Shown piece after piece: positions 54,066 to 63,108 of a DNA stretch of 64,000 nucleotides. This DNA is from Tridacna crocea (taxonomy: Eukaryota; Mollusca; Bivalvia; Cardiida; Cardiidae), in assembly GCA_943736015.1 (NCBI GenBank), contig OX031063.1, forward strand, positions 40,130,672 through 40,194,671, read 5' to 3'. Below the pieces are notes generated by a model. The model worked only from the letters and a program-made list of their open reading frames with translations, had not been told where the DNA came from and made no database searches. Made by a program: the position numbers and the translations under genes. The first letter of the stretch is position 1. Every line of letters starts with the position of its first letter.

Positions 54066-54433
54066 CAGCAGGACTGTGATAGTGTTGATACCTGTAATAT
54101 ACACTTTGCAACATGCGAAAAGGGGCCTTCAGACATTTTCGTCTCTGATCAGCCTGTGCAATCTGCGCAGGCATATCCAAGACAACCCGTAACAATTACA
54201 ATCACTACATTAGATTTTATGTTCCAGTAGTCTGGCTGAAATTAGAAAAAATGTCGTTATGGATCAGCCTGGCGCGCTGAATGATCCAGAAGACACTTTA
54301 GGCAGATGCCCGAATGACCATTTTCTCGTATTGATTGCCATAATGTATACTGACCAAATTTTCACATTTCTCAACACACTTGCCCAGTTGTCTGATGTTT
54401 CAATCCACAAATACAGGTCAAAAAGTTTCAGAA

Positions 54434-54555
54434 TTCTTACTTGTCATCCTGCCATTTTGTACTCATCCTACAATTAGATAAAGAAGGATAATCTACTTGC
54501 CCTCACCAAACTTTTACTACTAAGGACAGGTGGACAAGTGGATTTTTTGGACCAT
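54434..54555 (+). repeat. Copy 1 of a ~122 bp dispersed repeat
   Basis: ATTCTTACTTGTCATCCTGC to GGACAAGTGGATTTTTTGGA, about 85% like 63748-63878 by eye. Both are followed by a family 1 palindrome arm. Confidence 0.75.
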
Positions 54556-54693
54556 GCTTTTTCTCACAATGTTTTCTAGCTTATTAAGAATAGATTACTT
54601 ATCATTACTTGAGCTAAGGTTACTTTGTTATCAAGAAATGCATGGATGAGTAAAAAACTTTGTTATTTGATAACAGTTTGTTGTTTGATAGAG

Positions 54694-54919
54694 TTAACCC
54701 ATTACCACACAATCCATGCTTTTGATAACCCTGAGAAAGAAGCCTTTAGAAACCATTGTGGGAAAAGGAGAAAATGCTGGTAACCAGCACTTTATCCTTT
54801 TCCCACAATGTTTTCTACCCTCCACAAAACAAATTTCAAGTTTTCAGTTACTTTTATTTTGTCGTCTGCAAGTGCTTTCAATTTGGACATGCCTAAAATA
54901 TTGTTTGGTAATGGGTTAA
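54694..54919 (+). mobile_element. Family 1 MITE, full length
   Basis: TTAACCCATTACCACACAAT to TTTGGTAATGGGTTAA; start of a four-copy chain in a formin intron. Confidence 0.92.
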
Positions 54920-55149
54920 CTCTTTACCAGTGACATAATATATTACCCTGACATCCATATTTTGCAAACATGTGCAGCTGGTGACAAATTAAATGTGGTT
55001 CAAACAACAGATCTTTGGAACTCAAAGGTAGCAATTAGTGAGGAAATAGGAGGAATTACAATATTTTTCTCCCCCCTTTCACACAGTCTTTTCAAAAGTC
55101 TTCATCCATATGGTTGTCAAAGCAGGGAATCATTTGGTTTAAGGTTTAA
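54916..55149 (-). mobile_element. Family 1 MITE, palindrome eroded, chain member
   Basis: Starts at the shared TTAA; long arm CATGTGCAGCTGGTGACAAA; ends TTTGGTTTAAGGTTTAA. Confidence 0.72.
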
Positions 55150-55349
55150 CCCTTTACTCCATAGATACTCATTTCTATGCATTGCTTGTAGGAGCCTTTG
55201 GAAAACATTTTGGCACAAGGTGAAATTGCTCACCTTTTGTCACAACATTTTCTACGCTATCAAAAGATGTCATATACATATAAGAAACGGCTTCATCTTT
55301 GCTGTTAATTAGAGATACCAGAGAAATGCCTTATGTGGTAAAGGGTTAA
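55146..55349 (-). mobile_element. Family 2 MITE, shortened arms, chain member
   Basis: TTAACCCTTTACTCCATAGA to TTATGTGGTAAAGGGTTAA. The core is GAAATTGCTCACCTTTTG, missing most of one arm. Confidence 0.87.
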
Positions 55350-55560
55350 GCAGTTATCACAGTCACAAGTTTCAACAACCTTGGGAAACTAAACTTTTGA
55401 AAACATTGTGGGAAAATGCTGGTAACCAGCAATTTCTCCTTTTCCCAACAATGTTTTCTAAGCTTTCACAAAAAAAAAAACAATCATTTTCACCATGTTA
55501 GTTTTGCAAAGGCTTTCAATTTGGACTGGTCTAAAACTTTGTCATATTGTAAAGAGGTAA
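55346..55560 (+). mobile_element. Family 1 MITE, chain member
   Basis: Starts at the shared TTAA (TTAAGCAGTTATCACAGTCA); core AAAATGCTGGTAACCAGCAA; ends ATTGTAAAGAGGTAA. Confidence 0.8.
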
Positions 55561-55617
55561 ATAGTTAAAATTTGTGTGGCTTCATGAAAATTATGTTAAT
55601 CTAATTGGCTATTGCAG

Positions 55618-55810
55618 GAGTTTTTACAGCTAGATGGACTGGACAGTTTGCTGGAATCTTTGAGTCAAATGTCTGGCAATGGGTTCACATGTTTCTCTGA
55701 TGCCATACTACAGATAGACTGTCTATCATGTATACGCTGTGTACTTAATACAAACATTGGTCTAGATCACTTCATTGCCAATGATGTATACACCAAGAAA
55801 TTGGCATCAG
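55618..55810 (+). CDS. INF2: INF2-like formin, DID exon 2
   Basis: Acceptor GGCTATTGCAG precedes and donor CATCAG|GTGAGG follows. It encodes 64 codons plus one base, starting EFLQLDGLDSLLESLSQMSG. It continues with helical repeats containing DAILQIDCLSCIRCVLN and GLDHFIANDVYTKKLAS. The order FL-x-x-GLD-LLE-L, then AL/ILQ--C-SC-R-V-N, then G---I--N is that of the INF2 armadillo region. The extra base joins in phase with the exon at 56336. This is the strongest formin signal in the window. Confidence 0.82.
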
Positions 55811-55927
55811 GTGAGGTTTTTTTTTTCCTTTTCAATTTCTGTATTTTTATTCTTTATAAGGTTTGGTTAATACTGAAAAGCTGGATTAATCTTTTTGCAT
55901 TCAACAAATGAAACTCTTATGGATTAA

Positions 55928-56146
55928 TTAAGCCTTTACTACACAATGACAACTTTTAATGATCCTGAATTGAAACTGAAATTTGAATTTGGCTCAAATG
56001 ATTGAATTTGTTTTTGATAGGGTAGGAAACATTGTGGGAAAAGGAGAAAATGCTGGTAATCAGCATTTTCTCCTTTTCCCTAAATGTTTTCCAAAGGCTT
56101 CTTCTACAGGGTTGTTAAAACTCAGCATTCTGTTGTAAAGAGCTAA
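55928..56146 (-). mobile_element. Family 1 MITE, mosaic
   Basis: TTAAGCCTTTACTACACAAT short arm, then GAATTTGGCTCAAATGATTG long-arm text, perfect core GAAAATGCTGGTAATCAGCA, ending GTTGTAAAGAGCTAA. Confidence 0.8.
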
Positions 56147-56335
56147 GCAGAAAGTGCAGATCAAAGATCAGAGGTCATGTTTTGATTAGTTTGATCTCAA
56201 TTCTCACAAAAACAACTGGTTGTGACAGGCATGTCAGGGATTAATTCTTTGTGGATATAAGGTTCCTGTGCTGGACAACAGATTTCATTGTATTGTGCTC
56301 TAAAAAATATAAGAGGAATGTTTGCTTCATTTTAG

Positions 56336-56451
56336 CTTTGACTAGCAATGAGACACTACCAAGAAGACATGTGTTTGAAATACTGTCAGCCATGTGTGTT
56401 TTCAGTTCTATAGGATATCTAAGAGTTCTAGAAGGATTGTCCCATGTCAAG
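56336..56451 (+). CDS. INF2: INF2-like formin, DID exon 3
   Basis: Acceptor CTTCATTTTAG and donor GTCAAG|GTAGGG. With the G from the previous exon it encodes ALTSNETLPRRHVFEILSAM then CVFSSIGYLRVLEGLSHVK. VFEILSAMC and the following helix correspond to VFELL-ALC of formin DID domains, and ALTSN follows the family pattern. It ends in phase 0. The next exon is not in the window; the intron beyond holds the LTR retrotransposon. Confidence 0.8.
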
Positions 56452-56704
56452 GTAGGGTGATCAAGGTTATATAAAAGCTGCATTTTTCTGTAAATCTTTT
56501 ATATGTAAAACAGTCTGATTTTTTTTTAGCTCTGTCGACTGGAAGCCAGCAGAGCTTATTTCATGATGGGGTTTCTGTCATCCATTCAACTGTCTGGGTC
56601 TTCTTTTTGTTTGTTCATATCATCTATTTGCTTGAATCCTATTGATTTTGAAAAGCAAAATCTGACAATCAAGCCCCCCCCCCCCCCCCCCTTTTCACAG
56701 AGAG
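56452..56704. other. Intron sequence with poly-C tract
   Basis: Includes an acceptor-like TTTTTTTTTAG at 56520-56530 whose downstream frame does not resemble formin, and an 18-base C run near 56674-56691 just before a MITE. Confidence 0.45.
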
Positions 56705-56974
56705 TTAACCCTTTTCCAAACAATCCCTGGTTTTTATGGGTCTGGAATAGTAGCCTTTTGAAAACATTGTGGGAAAAGTGTTATGTACATACCCAGTTAT
56801 TCCTAGCTTTGTTCATGTGTGTATCTATTTTGGTTTTCCCCTGTTGCTATTTTTAGAACTGGATTACTGGATTGTGGAATACTGTTTTGGAAGTTTCCGG
56901 GCCTTTTTACAATCTGTTTACTAGAAATTATGCAACTGATTTTAACATGAATTTTCTGGAAGTTTCTCTGTCAT

Positions 56975-56981
56975 TATAAAA
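56975..56981 (+). promoter_or_regulatory. Candidate LTR TATA box
   Basis: TATAAAA about 200 bp into the 5' LTR, followed some 20-30 bases on by a pyrimidine/A-rich start region. Confidence 0.55.
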
Positions 56982-57266
56982 GGAAAAGCTTTTTACATCT
57001 CAGTGTTCACTAGTTAATACATGATTGCCAGACTACAGTGGGGATTATTTTGTGTTTGTGTCATAATTAGTGCTTGGATTACATTCAGTTTGAATTCGGA
57101 TCAGACTAGACTAAAGTGAGGATTATTTCATGTGCTTGGATTACATTCAGTTTGGATCAGGATCAGATTGGAATTAAGACTGGAATAATTTGTCTTTTGA
57201 ATTTAACGTCTAAGGTATTGTTTTGTACTATTGTAATATTGTCACTGTTTATTTGATATTTTTGTT

Positions 57267-57272
57267 AATAAA
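57267..57272 (+). promoter_or_regulatory. LTR polyadenylation signal copy
   Basis: AATAAA; the functional copy would be at 63041-63046 in the 3' LTR, followed by TGTT/GTTTGTTG-rich sequence. Confidence 0.55.
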
Positions 57273-57339
57273 TTCTGTTAATTGTTATCGTTTGTTGCTG
57301 GCTTCTTCTTTCTAGTTACGCCTGATTCGTAACAGAAAT

Positions 57340-57357
57340 TGGGGGCTCGTCCGGGAT
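57340..57357 (+). promoter_or_regulatory. Primer binding site, tRNA-Pro type
   Basis: TGGGGGCTCGTCCGGGAT lies 5 bases after the 5' LTR. It is the 18-base sequence known from murine leukaemia-type retroviruses as the tRNA-Pro primer site, so reverse transcription is likely primed by tRNA-Pro. Confidence 0.9.
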
Positions 57358-57480
57358 TGGAAAATAGACTAACGTATTTGTTTTCCATTTTGGACTATCC
57401 ATCGATTGGAAAATAGACTAACGTATTTGTTTTCCATTTTGGACTATCCATCGATTGGAAAATAGACTAACGCATTCGTT
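57355..57480 (+). repeat. 49 bp tandem repeat in the leader
   Basis: GATTGGAAAATAGACTAACG begins at 57355, 57404 and 57453. About 2.5 units, overlapping the end of the primer site. Confidence 0.93.
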
Positions 57481-57534
57481 TACTAATCAGTAATTATAAT
57501 ACAATTTTGTACTTGAATCCAGCAACAAACAAAC

Positions 57535-60500
57535 ATGTCTTTTGACATAGATAAATTTACGGCTGAACCATCTGTGGAGTTATTGAATTTGGGTAAAAAG
57601 ACTGATTTGCTTAATCTTGCTAAGCACTATAAATTGTCTGAAATAAAATCTTCAATGCGTAAACATGAAATTAGGAACATTTTGGTACAATATTTTGTTG
57701 ATGAGGAGATTTTCAATGAAAATGCGCTTTCCCTGATAGTTGATGTTCAGTCAAGTTCAAGTTCGAAAGAACTTGAATTAAAACTTCAGATCAGACAGTT
57801 AGAAATGGAAAGAGAAAGGGAGAGAGAAGAAAGAGAAAGGGAAAGACAGAGAGAAGAAAGAGTAGAGAGAGAGAAGGAAAGAGAAAGAGAAAGGGAGAGA
57901 GAAGAAAGAGAAAGGGAAAGAGAAAGGGAGAGAGAAGAAAGAGAAAGGGAAAGAGAAGAAAGGGAAAGGGAAGAGAGAGAGAAGGAGAGAGAATTTCAAT
58001 TAAGAATGAGGGAAATAGAAATGCAAGAAAGAGCAAATCAGCCGAAGCAAAAGATTGAATACAATTTTGATGTTACAAAACATATTAGGCTTGTTCCTCC
58101 ATTTCAAGAAAAAGAAGTTGATAAATACTTCCTACACTTTGAAAAAGTTGCAGAAAACTTAAATTGGCCAAAAGAGCACTGGACTTTGCTTCTGCAAAGT
58201 GTTTTGATAGGCAAAGCTCGTGAAATTTATACACAACTAGGTGTTGAACAATGTCATCATTATGAGACTGTTAAAGAACTTATTCTCAAAGGTTATGAGC
58301 TGGTCCCAGAAGCATATAGACAAAAATTTAGAAATTGTAAAAAAGATTCTAACCAGACTCATGTTGAATTTGCTAGGAACAAAGAACAGTTATTTGATAG
58401 ATGGTGCTGTTCTAAGAAAGTAGACCAAAATTATGATAAACTAAGACAACTTGTGTTAGTTGAGGAATTCAAACGTTGTATTCAATTTGATGTTAAGACA
58501 TTCTTAGACGAAAAACAAGTTCAAACTTTAGAAGAAGCAGCTCGTCTGGCTGATAATTACTATCTTACACATAAAGTTTCTTTTATTGCTAAAGCAAAAC
58601 CTACTTCCTCACATCCCCAAAATAAATCTATGTCTGGTAATTCATCTGGCATGCCCAGTCAATCCAATACACCCAAACCCAATTCTACTAGTGAAACCAA
58701 AAGTCAATATCCCTTATCTCGACCCACTTGTAACTATTGTAAGAAACCTGGTCACCTTGTTTCTGAATGTTTGAAATTAAAAAGGAAGTTAGAAAGTGAT
58801 GAAGCCAAGCCAACAGGGCTCACCACTCTTAGACCAAGGCCACAGTCTTCTATTAAAACCAATACAATTGACATAGTCACAAAACCCAAGTCTGATTCTA
58901 CTATGGAGATTTTTGAACTATTTATGTTGAATGGTTTTGTATCACTTTCAGGTGATAATTGCCCACCTACCCCTATTAAAATTTTAAGAGACACAGGAGC
59001 TTCTCAATCTCTTATTTTAGCAGATATACTGCCTTTTTCTGAGAAGACTTCTTCCGGTACTAGTGTCCTTATTCAGGGTGTAGAGTGTGGAACTGTTAAT
59101 ATCCCTCTCCATCATGTTAATTTGTCATCAGATTTGGTTACTGGGCCTGTGGTTATTGGTATTAAACCTTCCTTACCATTTAAAGGTGTCCATTTACTGC
59201 TAGGCAATGACTTAGCTGGAGATAAGGTTGTGGTTAATCCACTTGTAACTGACACACCAAATATAGGTCAAACAGATGACCCTATCGAGCAGGAAATTCC
59301 TGACTTGTATCCTTCTTGTGCAGTTACCCGAGCTATGGCTAAAAAGGCCATTTTGAAAAACTCAAACTCTGACATTGACTTGACGGATACCTTTATCAGT
59401 CAATATTTTAATAATGAGATTAAAAAGTCTCTTGATCCCAGTTTGTCTGATAATCAGACAGACTTGTCAATGTCTTGTCATTCACCACCACGGTCTATTG
59501 ACCAAGGTCATGACACGCTGTCAAAGTCACAGCTTATCCAGGAACAGCAAGCTGATCCTGAGATTTCAAAATTAATTTTTAGGGCTTTACCTGAAGATGA
59601 AATTTCAGAGGTCCCAATCTGTTACTATATAAAGAATGGGATTCTTATGAGAAAATGGCGACCATTTGATGTCCCAGCTGATGATGAATGGGCTGTTTAC
59701 CACCAAATTGTGGTTCCAAAGTCATATCGTCATGAAATACTAAGTATAGCCCATGAAAGTCCTATGTCAGGTCATCTAGGTATAAACAAGACCTATCACA
59801 AAATTATTACTCATTTTTATTGGCCTGGTCTCAAATCAGATGTCTCTAAATATTGTAAAACTTGCCATACATGTCAAATGGTAGGTAAACCCAACCAAAC
59901 CATTCCCAAAGCTCAATTACAACCTATTCCTGCTTTTGATGAACCTTTCAGTAGGATACTTATAGATTGTGTTGGTCCTTTACCTCGAACCAAGTCAGGA
60001 AATGAGTATCTCTTAACAATTATGTGTACTTCTACACGTTTTCCTGAAGCTATTCCTTTAAGGAACATCAAAACAAAGTCAATAGTCAAAGCTCTTATAA
60101 AGTTTTTCACATTTGTTGGTCTTCCAAAATCAGTTCAGTCTGATCAAGGGTCAAATTTTATGTCTGGTATATTCCAACAGGTTATGCATGAATTAGGAAT
60201 CAAGCAATATAGGTCATCCGCCTATCACCCTGAAAGTCAAGGTGCTTTAGAAAGATTTCACCAGACATTAAAAAATATGATAAGGTCATATTGCTTTGAC
60301 ACTGAAAAAGATTGGGATGAGGGCATCCATTTGTTACTATTTGCAGCCAGAGAATCTGTTCAAGAATCTCTTGGTTTCAGCCCTTTTGAATTAGTTTTTG
60401 GCCATTCTGTTCGTGGACCTTTAAAACTTTTGAAAGAGAAATTTCTTTCAAATGATGAAACACCTTTGAATTTACTGCAGTATGTTTCTGACTTCAGAAA

Positions 60501-62325
60501 TAGACTGTCTAGGGCATGTGAGGTTGCTAGGTCCAATCTTAAAATGTCTCAGGGCAAAATGAAAGCAAGATATGACAACCATGTTATAGATAGAAAATTT
60601 AAACCAGGTGACAAAGTCCTTGCTCTTTTGCCAATACCTGGCAGACCTTTACAGGCAAGATATTTTGGACCCTACACTATTGACAAGAAAACAAGTGATT
60701 TAAACTATATAATTAATACTCCAGGAAGGCGTAAAAACAAACAAATGTGTCATATAAATATGTTAAAGGAATACTTTGACAGAGATAGCTCTATTTCAAA
60801 ACCAATTACAGTTGTAAACACTGTCCCACAAGAATCAAATGTATCTGATCTTGAAGTAAATTCTGACTTTATTGATAAATCTGATCCTGGTCCATCTAAA
60901 CTTGAGAATTCTGATATTTTGAGAAACCTCGACAACAAACTTTCTCACTTGGAACCATCACAGCAGGAAGAGCTGAAACAGTTGATACATGAATATGAAC
61001 ATTTATTTCCTGATATCCCCACAAGAACTGATAAAATCTATCATGATGTCATTGTGGAAGATTCTAAACCAATAAAGCAACATCCATATAGAATGAATCC
61101 TTTGAAACAGAAATACCTCAAAGATGAAGTAAAATACTTACTGGAAAATGACTTTATTGAGCCTAGCCAGAGTAATTACAGTTCACCATGTATATTAGTA
61201 CCCAAAACAAATGGAACTTATAGAATGTGTACTGACTATCGTAAAGTGAACTCTGTGACAAAAGCAGACTCTTTTCCAATACCAAGAATTGATGACTGTA
61301 TTGACAAAGTTGGAAATTCTAAATATGTCACCAAATTTGACCTGCTAAAAGGATTCTGGCAAGTTCCACTGACTGATAGAGCAAAAGAAGTATCAGCCTT
61401 TGCTACTCCAAACGGTCTGTACCAGTACAAAGTAATGCCGTTTGGGATGAAAAATTCTCCTGCAACGTTTCAGCGGCTTATAAACAATGTTATATGTGGA
61501 TTAGATGGCTGTGATGCATATATTGACGACGTCATCATCTACTCAGACAGTTGGAGTGACCACCTTCAAAGAATCAGGAAGTTCTTCGACAGACTCAGTA
61601 AAGCGAAACTGACTGTGAATCTTGCAAAAACTGAATTTTGTCATGCTACTGTAACATTTCTAGGACATCTTGTGGGACAGGGTCAAGTTAAACCGTTAGA
61701 AGCTAAAGTCAATGCTATCTCTGAGTTTCCTGTGCCTAAATGTAAAAGACAGCTGATGCGATTTCTTGGTATGGCTGGCTACTACAGGAAATTCTGTAAA
61801 AATTTCTCAGGTATTGCTGAACCTTTAACAAATTTACTTAAGAAAAGCACAAAGTTCAAATGGAATGACAAATGTCAAGATGCATTTGATCGTCTGAAAG
61901 CCATATTAAAGAGCGCACCAGTTCTCTTGGCACCTGATTTTGACAAATGTTTCAAATTAGCTGTTGATGCAAGTGATGTTGGTATTGGTGCTGTTCTTTT
62001 ACAAGAAGACAATAATGGTATTGATCACCCAGTTTGTTACTTTTCTAAAAAATTTAACAAACATCAGAAAAATTACTCTACCATAGAAAAAGAGTGTCTT
62101 GCTTTAATTCTGGCAATCCAGCAGTTCGAAGTTTATTTAACCTCTTCATCTTCACCAATTGTTGTATTCAGTGATCATAACCCTTTAAGTTTTCTACACA
62201 AACTTAAGAATTATAAGAATCAAAGATTACTGAGGTGGAGTTTATTGCTTCAAGAGTTTAATCTTGACATAAGACACATAAAAGGGAAAGATAACATTAT
62301 ACCAGATGCTCTTTCAAGAGTTTGA
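57535..62325 (+). CDS. Gag-Pol polyprotein, Gmr1-like
   Basis: One 1596-residue frame from ATG 57535 to TGA 62323, with no stop or frameshift between gag and pol. Residues about 79-167 are an Arg/Glu-repeat coiled coil. About 176-347 are capsid, whose C-terminal part (259-347, EAYRQKFR...LEEAARLADNY) resembles the SCAN fold. A CX2CX4HX4C zinc knuckle is C399-C402-H407-C412. The protease has DTGA at 486-489. The integrase zinc finger is H740, H747, C777, C780, with core D811, D870, E906 (35 residues between the last two) and a GPY motif at 1045-1047. Reverse transcriptase has D1269 and YIDD at 1329-1332; RNase H starts near D1478 and the protein ends DALSRV. All catalytic residues are present, so the element may be active. 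The start is the first ATG after the leader. Confidence 0.96.
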   Translation: MSFDIDKFTAEPSVELLNLGKKTDLLNLAKHYKLSEIKSSMRKHEIRNILVQYFVDEEIFNENALSLIVDVQSSSSSKELELKLQIRQLEMEREREREERERERQREERVEREKEREREREREEREREREREREEREREREEREREEREKEREFQLRMREIEMQERANQPKQKIEYNFDVTKHIRLVPPFQEKEVDKYFLHFEKVAENLNWPKEHWTLLLQSVLIGKAREIYTQLGVEQCHHYETVKELILKGYELVPEAYRQKFRNCKKDSNQTHVEFARNKEQLFDRWCCSKKVDQNYDKLRQLVLVEEFKRCIQFDVKTFLDEKQVQTLEEAARLADNYYLTHKVSFIAKAKPTSSHPQNKSMSGNSSGMPSQSNTPKPNSTSETKSQYPLSRPTCNYCKKPGHLVSECLKLKRKLESDEAKPTGLTTLRPRPQSSIKTNTIDIVTKPKSDSTMEIFELFMLNGFVSLSGDNCPPTPIKILRDTGASQSLILADILPFSEKTSSGTSVLIQGVECGTVNIPLHHVNLSSDLVTGPVVIGIKPSLPFKGVHLLLGNDLAGDKVVVNPLVTDTPNIGQTDDPIEQEIPDLYPSCAVTRAMAKKAILKNSNSDIDLTDTFISQYFNNEIKKSLDPSLSDNQTDLSMSCHSPPRSIDQGHDTLSKSQLIQEQQADPEISKLIFRALPEDEISEVPICYYIKNGILMRKWRPFDVPADDEWAVYHQIVVPKSYRHEILSIAHESPMSGHLGINKTYHKIITHFYWPGLKSDVSKYCKTCHTCQMVGKPNQTIPKAQLQPIPAFDEPFSRILIDCVGPLPRTKSGNEYLLTIMCTSTRFPEAIPLRNIKTKSIVKALIKFFTFVGLPKSVQSDQGSNFMSGIFQQVMHELGIKQYRSSAYHPESQGALERFHQTLKNMIRSYCFDTEKDWDEGIHLLLFAARESVQESLGFSPFELVFGHSVRGPLKLLKEKFLSNDETPLNLLQYVSDFRNRLSRACEVARSNLKMSQGKMKARYDNHVIDRKFKPGDKVLALLPIPGRPLQARYFGPYTIDKKTSDLNYIINTPGRRKNKQMCHINMLKEYFDRDSSISKPITVVNTVPQESNVSDLEVNSDFIDKSDPGPSKLENSDILRNLDNKLSHLEPSQQEELKQLIHEYEHLFPDIPTRTDKIYHDVIVEDSKPIKQHPYRMNPLKQKYLKDEVKYLLENDFIEPSQSNYSSPCILVPKTNGTYRMCTDYRKVNSVTKADSFPIPRIDDCIDKVGNSKYVTKFDLLKGFWQVPLTDRAKEVSAFATPNGLYQYKVMPFGMKNSPATFQRLINNVICGLDGCDAYIDDVIIYSDSWSDHLQRIRKFFDRLSKAKLTVNLAKTEFCHATVTFLGHLVGQGQVKPLEAKVNAISEFPVPKCKRQLMRFLGMAGYYRKFCKNFSGIAEPLTNLLKKSTKFKWNDKCQDAFDRLKAILKSAPVLLAPDFDKCFKLAVDASDVGIGAVLLQEDNNGIDHPVCYFSKKFNKHQKNYSTIEKECLALILAIQQFEVYLTSSSSPIVVFSDHNPLSFLHKLKNYKNQRLLRWSLLLQEFNLDIRHIKGKDNIIPDALSRV

Positions 62326-62541
62326 AATTTCAATAGTTGTTTTTCCCTAAATCACGTTTAAACTGTTTTTTCATTTAAATTGTAATTTCATTACCTTGAC
62401 TATTTTCATTAGTCTGAAATAATTATTATTTGAGTTTGTCATTTCCTATGTAATACTTCAGTTAAAGTATCATATACATGTATATAAATAATATTGAAAA
62501 AAAAAGAAAGATTTATTTCATAAACCTTTCTTTTTCTTTTC

Positions 62542-62552
62542 AAGGGGGGAAG
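62542..62552 (+). promoter_or_regulatory. Polypurine tract
   Basis: AAGGGGGGAAG directly abuts the 3' LTR, the expected plus-strand primer position. Confidence 0.9.
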
Positions 62553-63108
62553 TGTTATGTACATACCCAGTTATTCCTAGCTTTGTTCATGTGTGTATCT
62601 ATTTTGGTTTTCCCCTGTTGCTATTTTTAGAACTGGATTACTGGATTGTGGAATACTGTTTTGGAAGTTTCCGGGCCTTTTTACAATCTGTTTACTAGAA
62701 ATTATGCAACTGATTTTAACATGAATTTTCTGGAAGTTTCTCTGTCATTATAAAAGGAAAAGCTTTTTACATCTCAGTGTTCACTAGTTAATACATGATT
62801 GCCAGACTACAGTGGGGATTATTTTGTGTTTGTGTCATAATTAGTGCTTGGATTACATTCAGTTTGAATTCGGATCAGACTAGACTAAAGTGAGGATTAT
62901 TTCATGTGCTTGGATTACATTCAGTTTGGATCAGGATCAGATTGGAATTAAGACTGGAATAATTTGTCTTTTGAATTTAACGTCTAAGGTATTGTTTTGT
63001 ACTATTGTAATATTGTCACTGTTTATTTGATATTTTTGTTAATAAATTCTGTTAATTGTTATCGTTTGTTGCTGGCTTCTTCTTTCTAGTTACGCCTGAT
63101 TCGTAACA
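62553..63108 (+). repeat. 3' LTR
   Basis: 556 bp, the same length as the 5' LTR; I found no difference reading them side by side. Ends at GATTCGTAACA, followed by the AAAG duplication. Confidence 0.96.

Larger units (their letters stand above)
56779..57334 (+). repeat. 5' LTR
   Basis: It runs from TGTTATGTACATACCC to GCCTGATTCGTAACA. It contains TATAAAA (56975-56981) and AATAAA (57267-57272), suiting a U3-R-U5 layout. An internal near-repeat, GCTTGGATTACATTCAGTTT, occurs twice. Confidence 0.96.
56779..63108 (+). mobile_element. Gmr1-like Ty3/gypsy LTR retrotransposon
   Basis: A 6330 bp element: two 556 bp LTRs that look identical, ends TGTTA/TAACA, a 4 bp AAAG target duplication, tRNA-Pro type primer site, polypurine tract, and one intact gag-pol frame. 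Integrase lies upstream of reverse transcriptase, the reverse of normal gypsy order, which defines Gmr1-like elements. No envelope frame is present. It lies in sense orientation in the INF2-like intron and appears recently inserted and potentially autonomous. Confidence 0.96.

Noticed and set aside
56520..56620. A fourth formin exon after TTTTTTTTTAG
   Set aside because: The in-phase translation (LCRLEASRAYFMMGF) does not follow the formin DID pattern and no donor follows.
56674..56691. Poly-C run as a splice or regulatory signal
   Set aside because: A simple homopolymer at a MITE border with no supporting context; assembly or slippage may affect its length.
57791..58036. Minus-strand Phe/Leu/Ser/Pro-rich frames opposite gag
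   Set aside because: These are mirrors of the Arg/Glu purine repeat on the coding strand.
62326..62552. A possible envelope or extra frame after pol
   Set aside because: Only about 225 AT-rich bases with stops in all frames before the polypurine tract.
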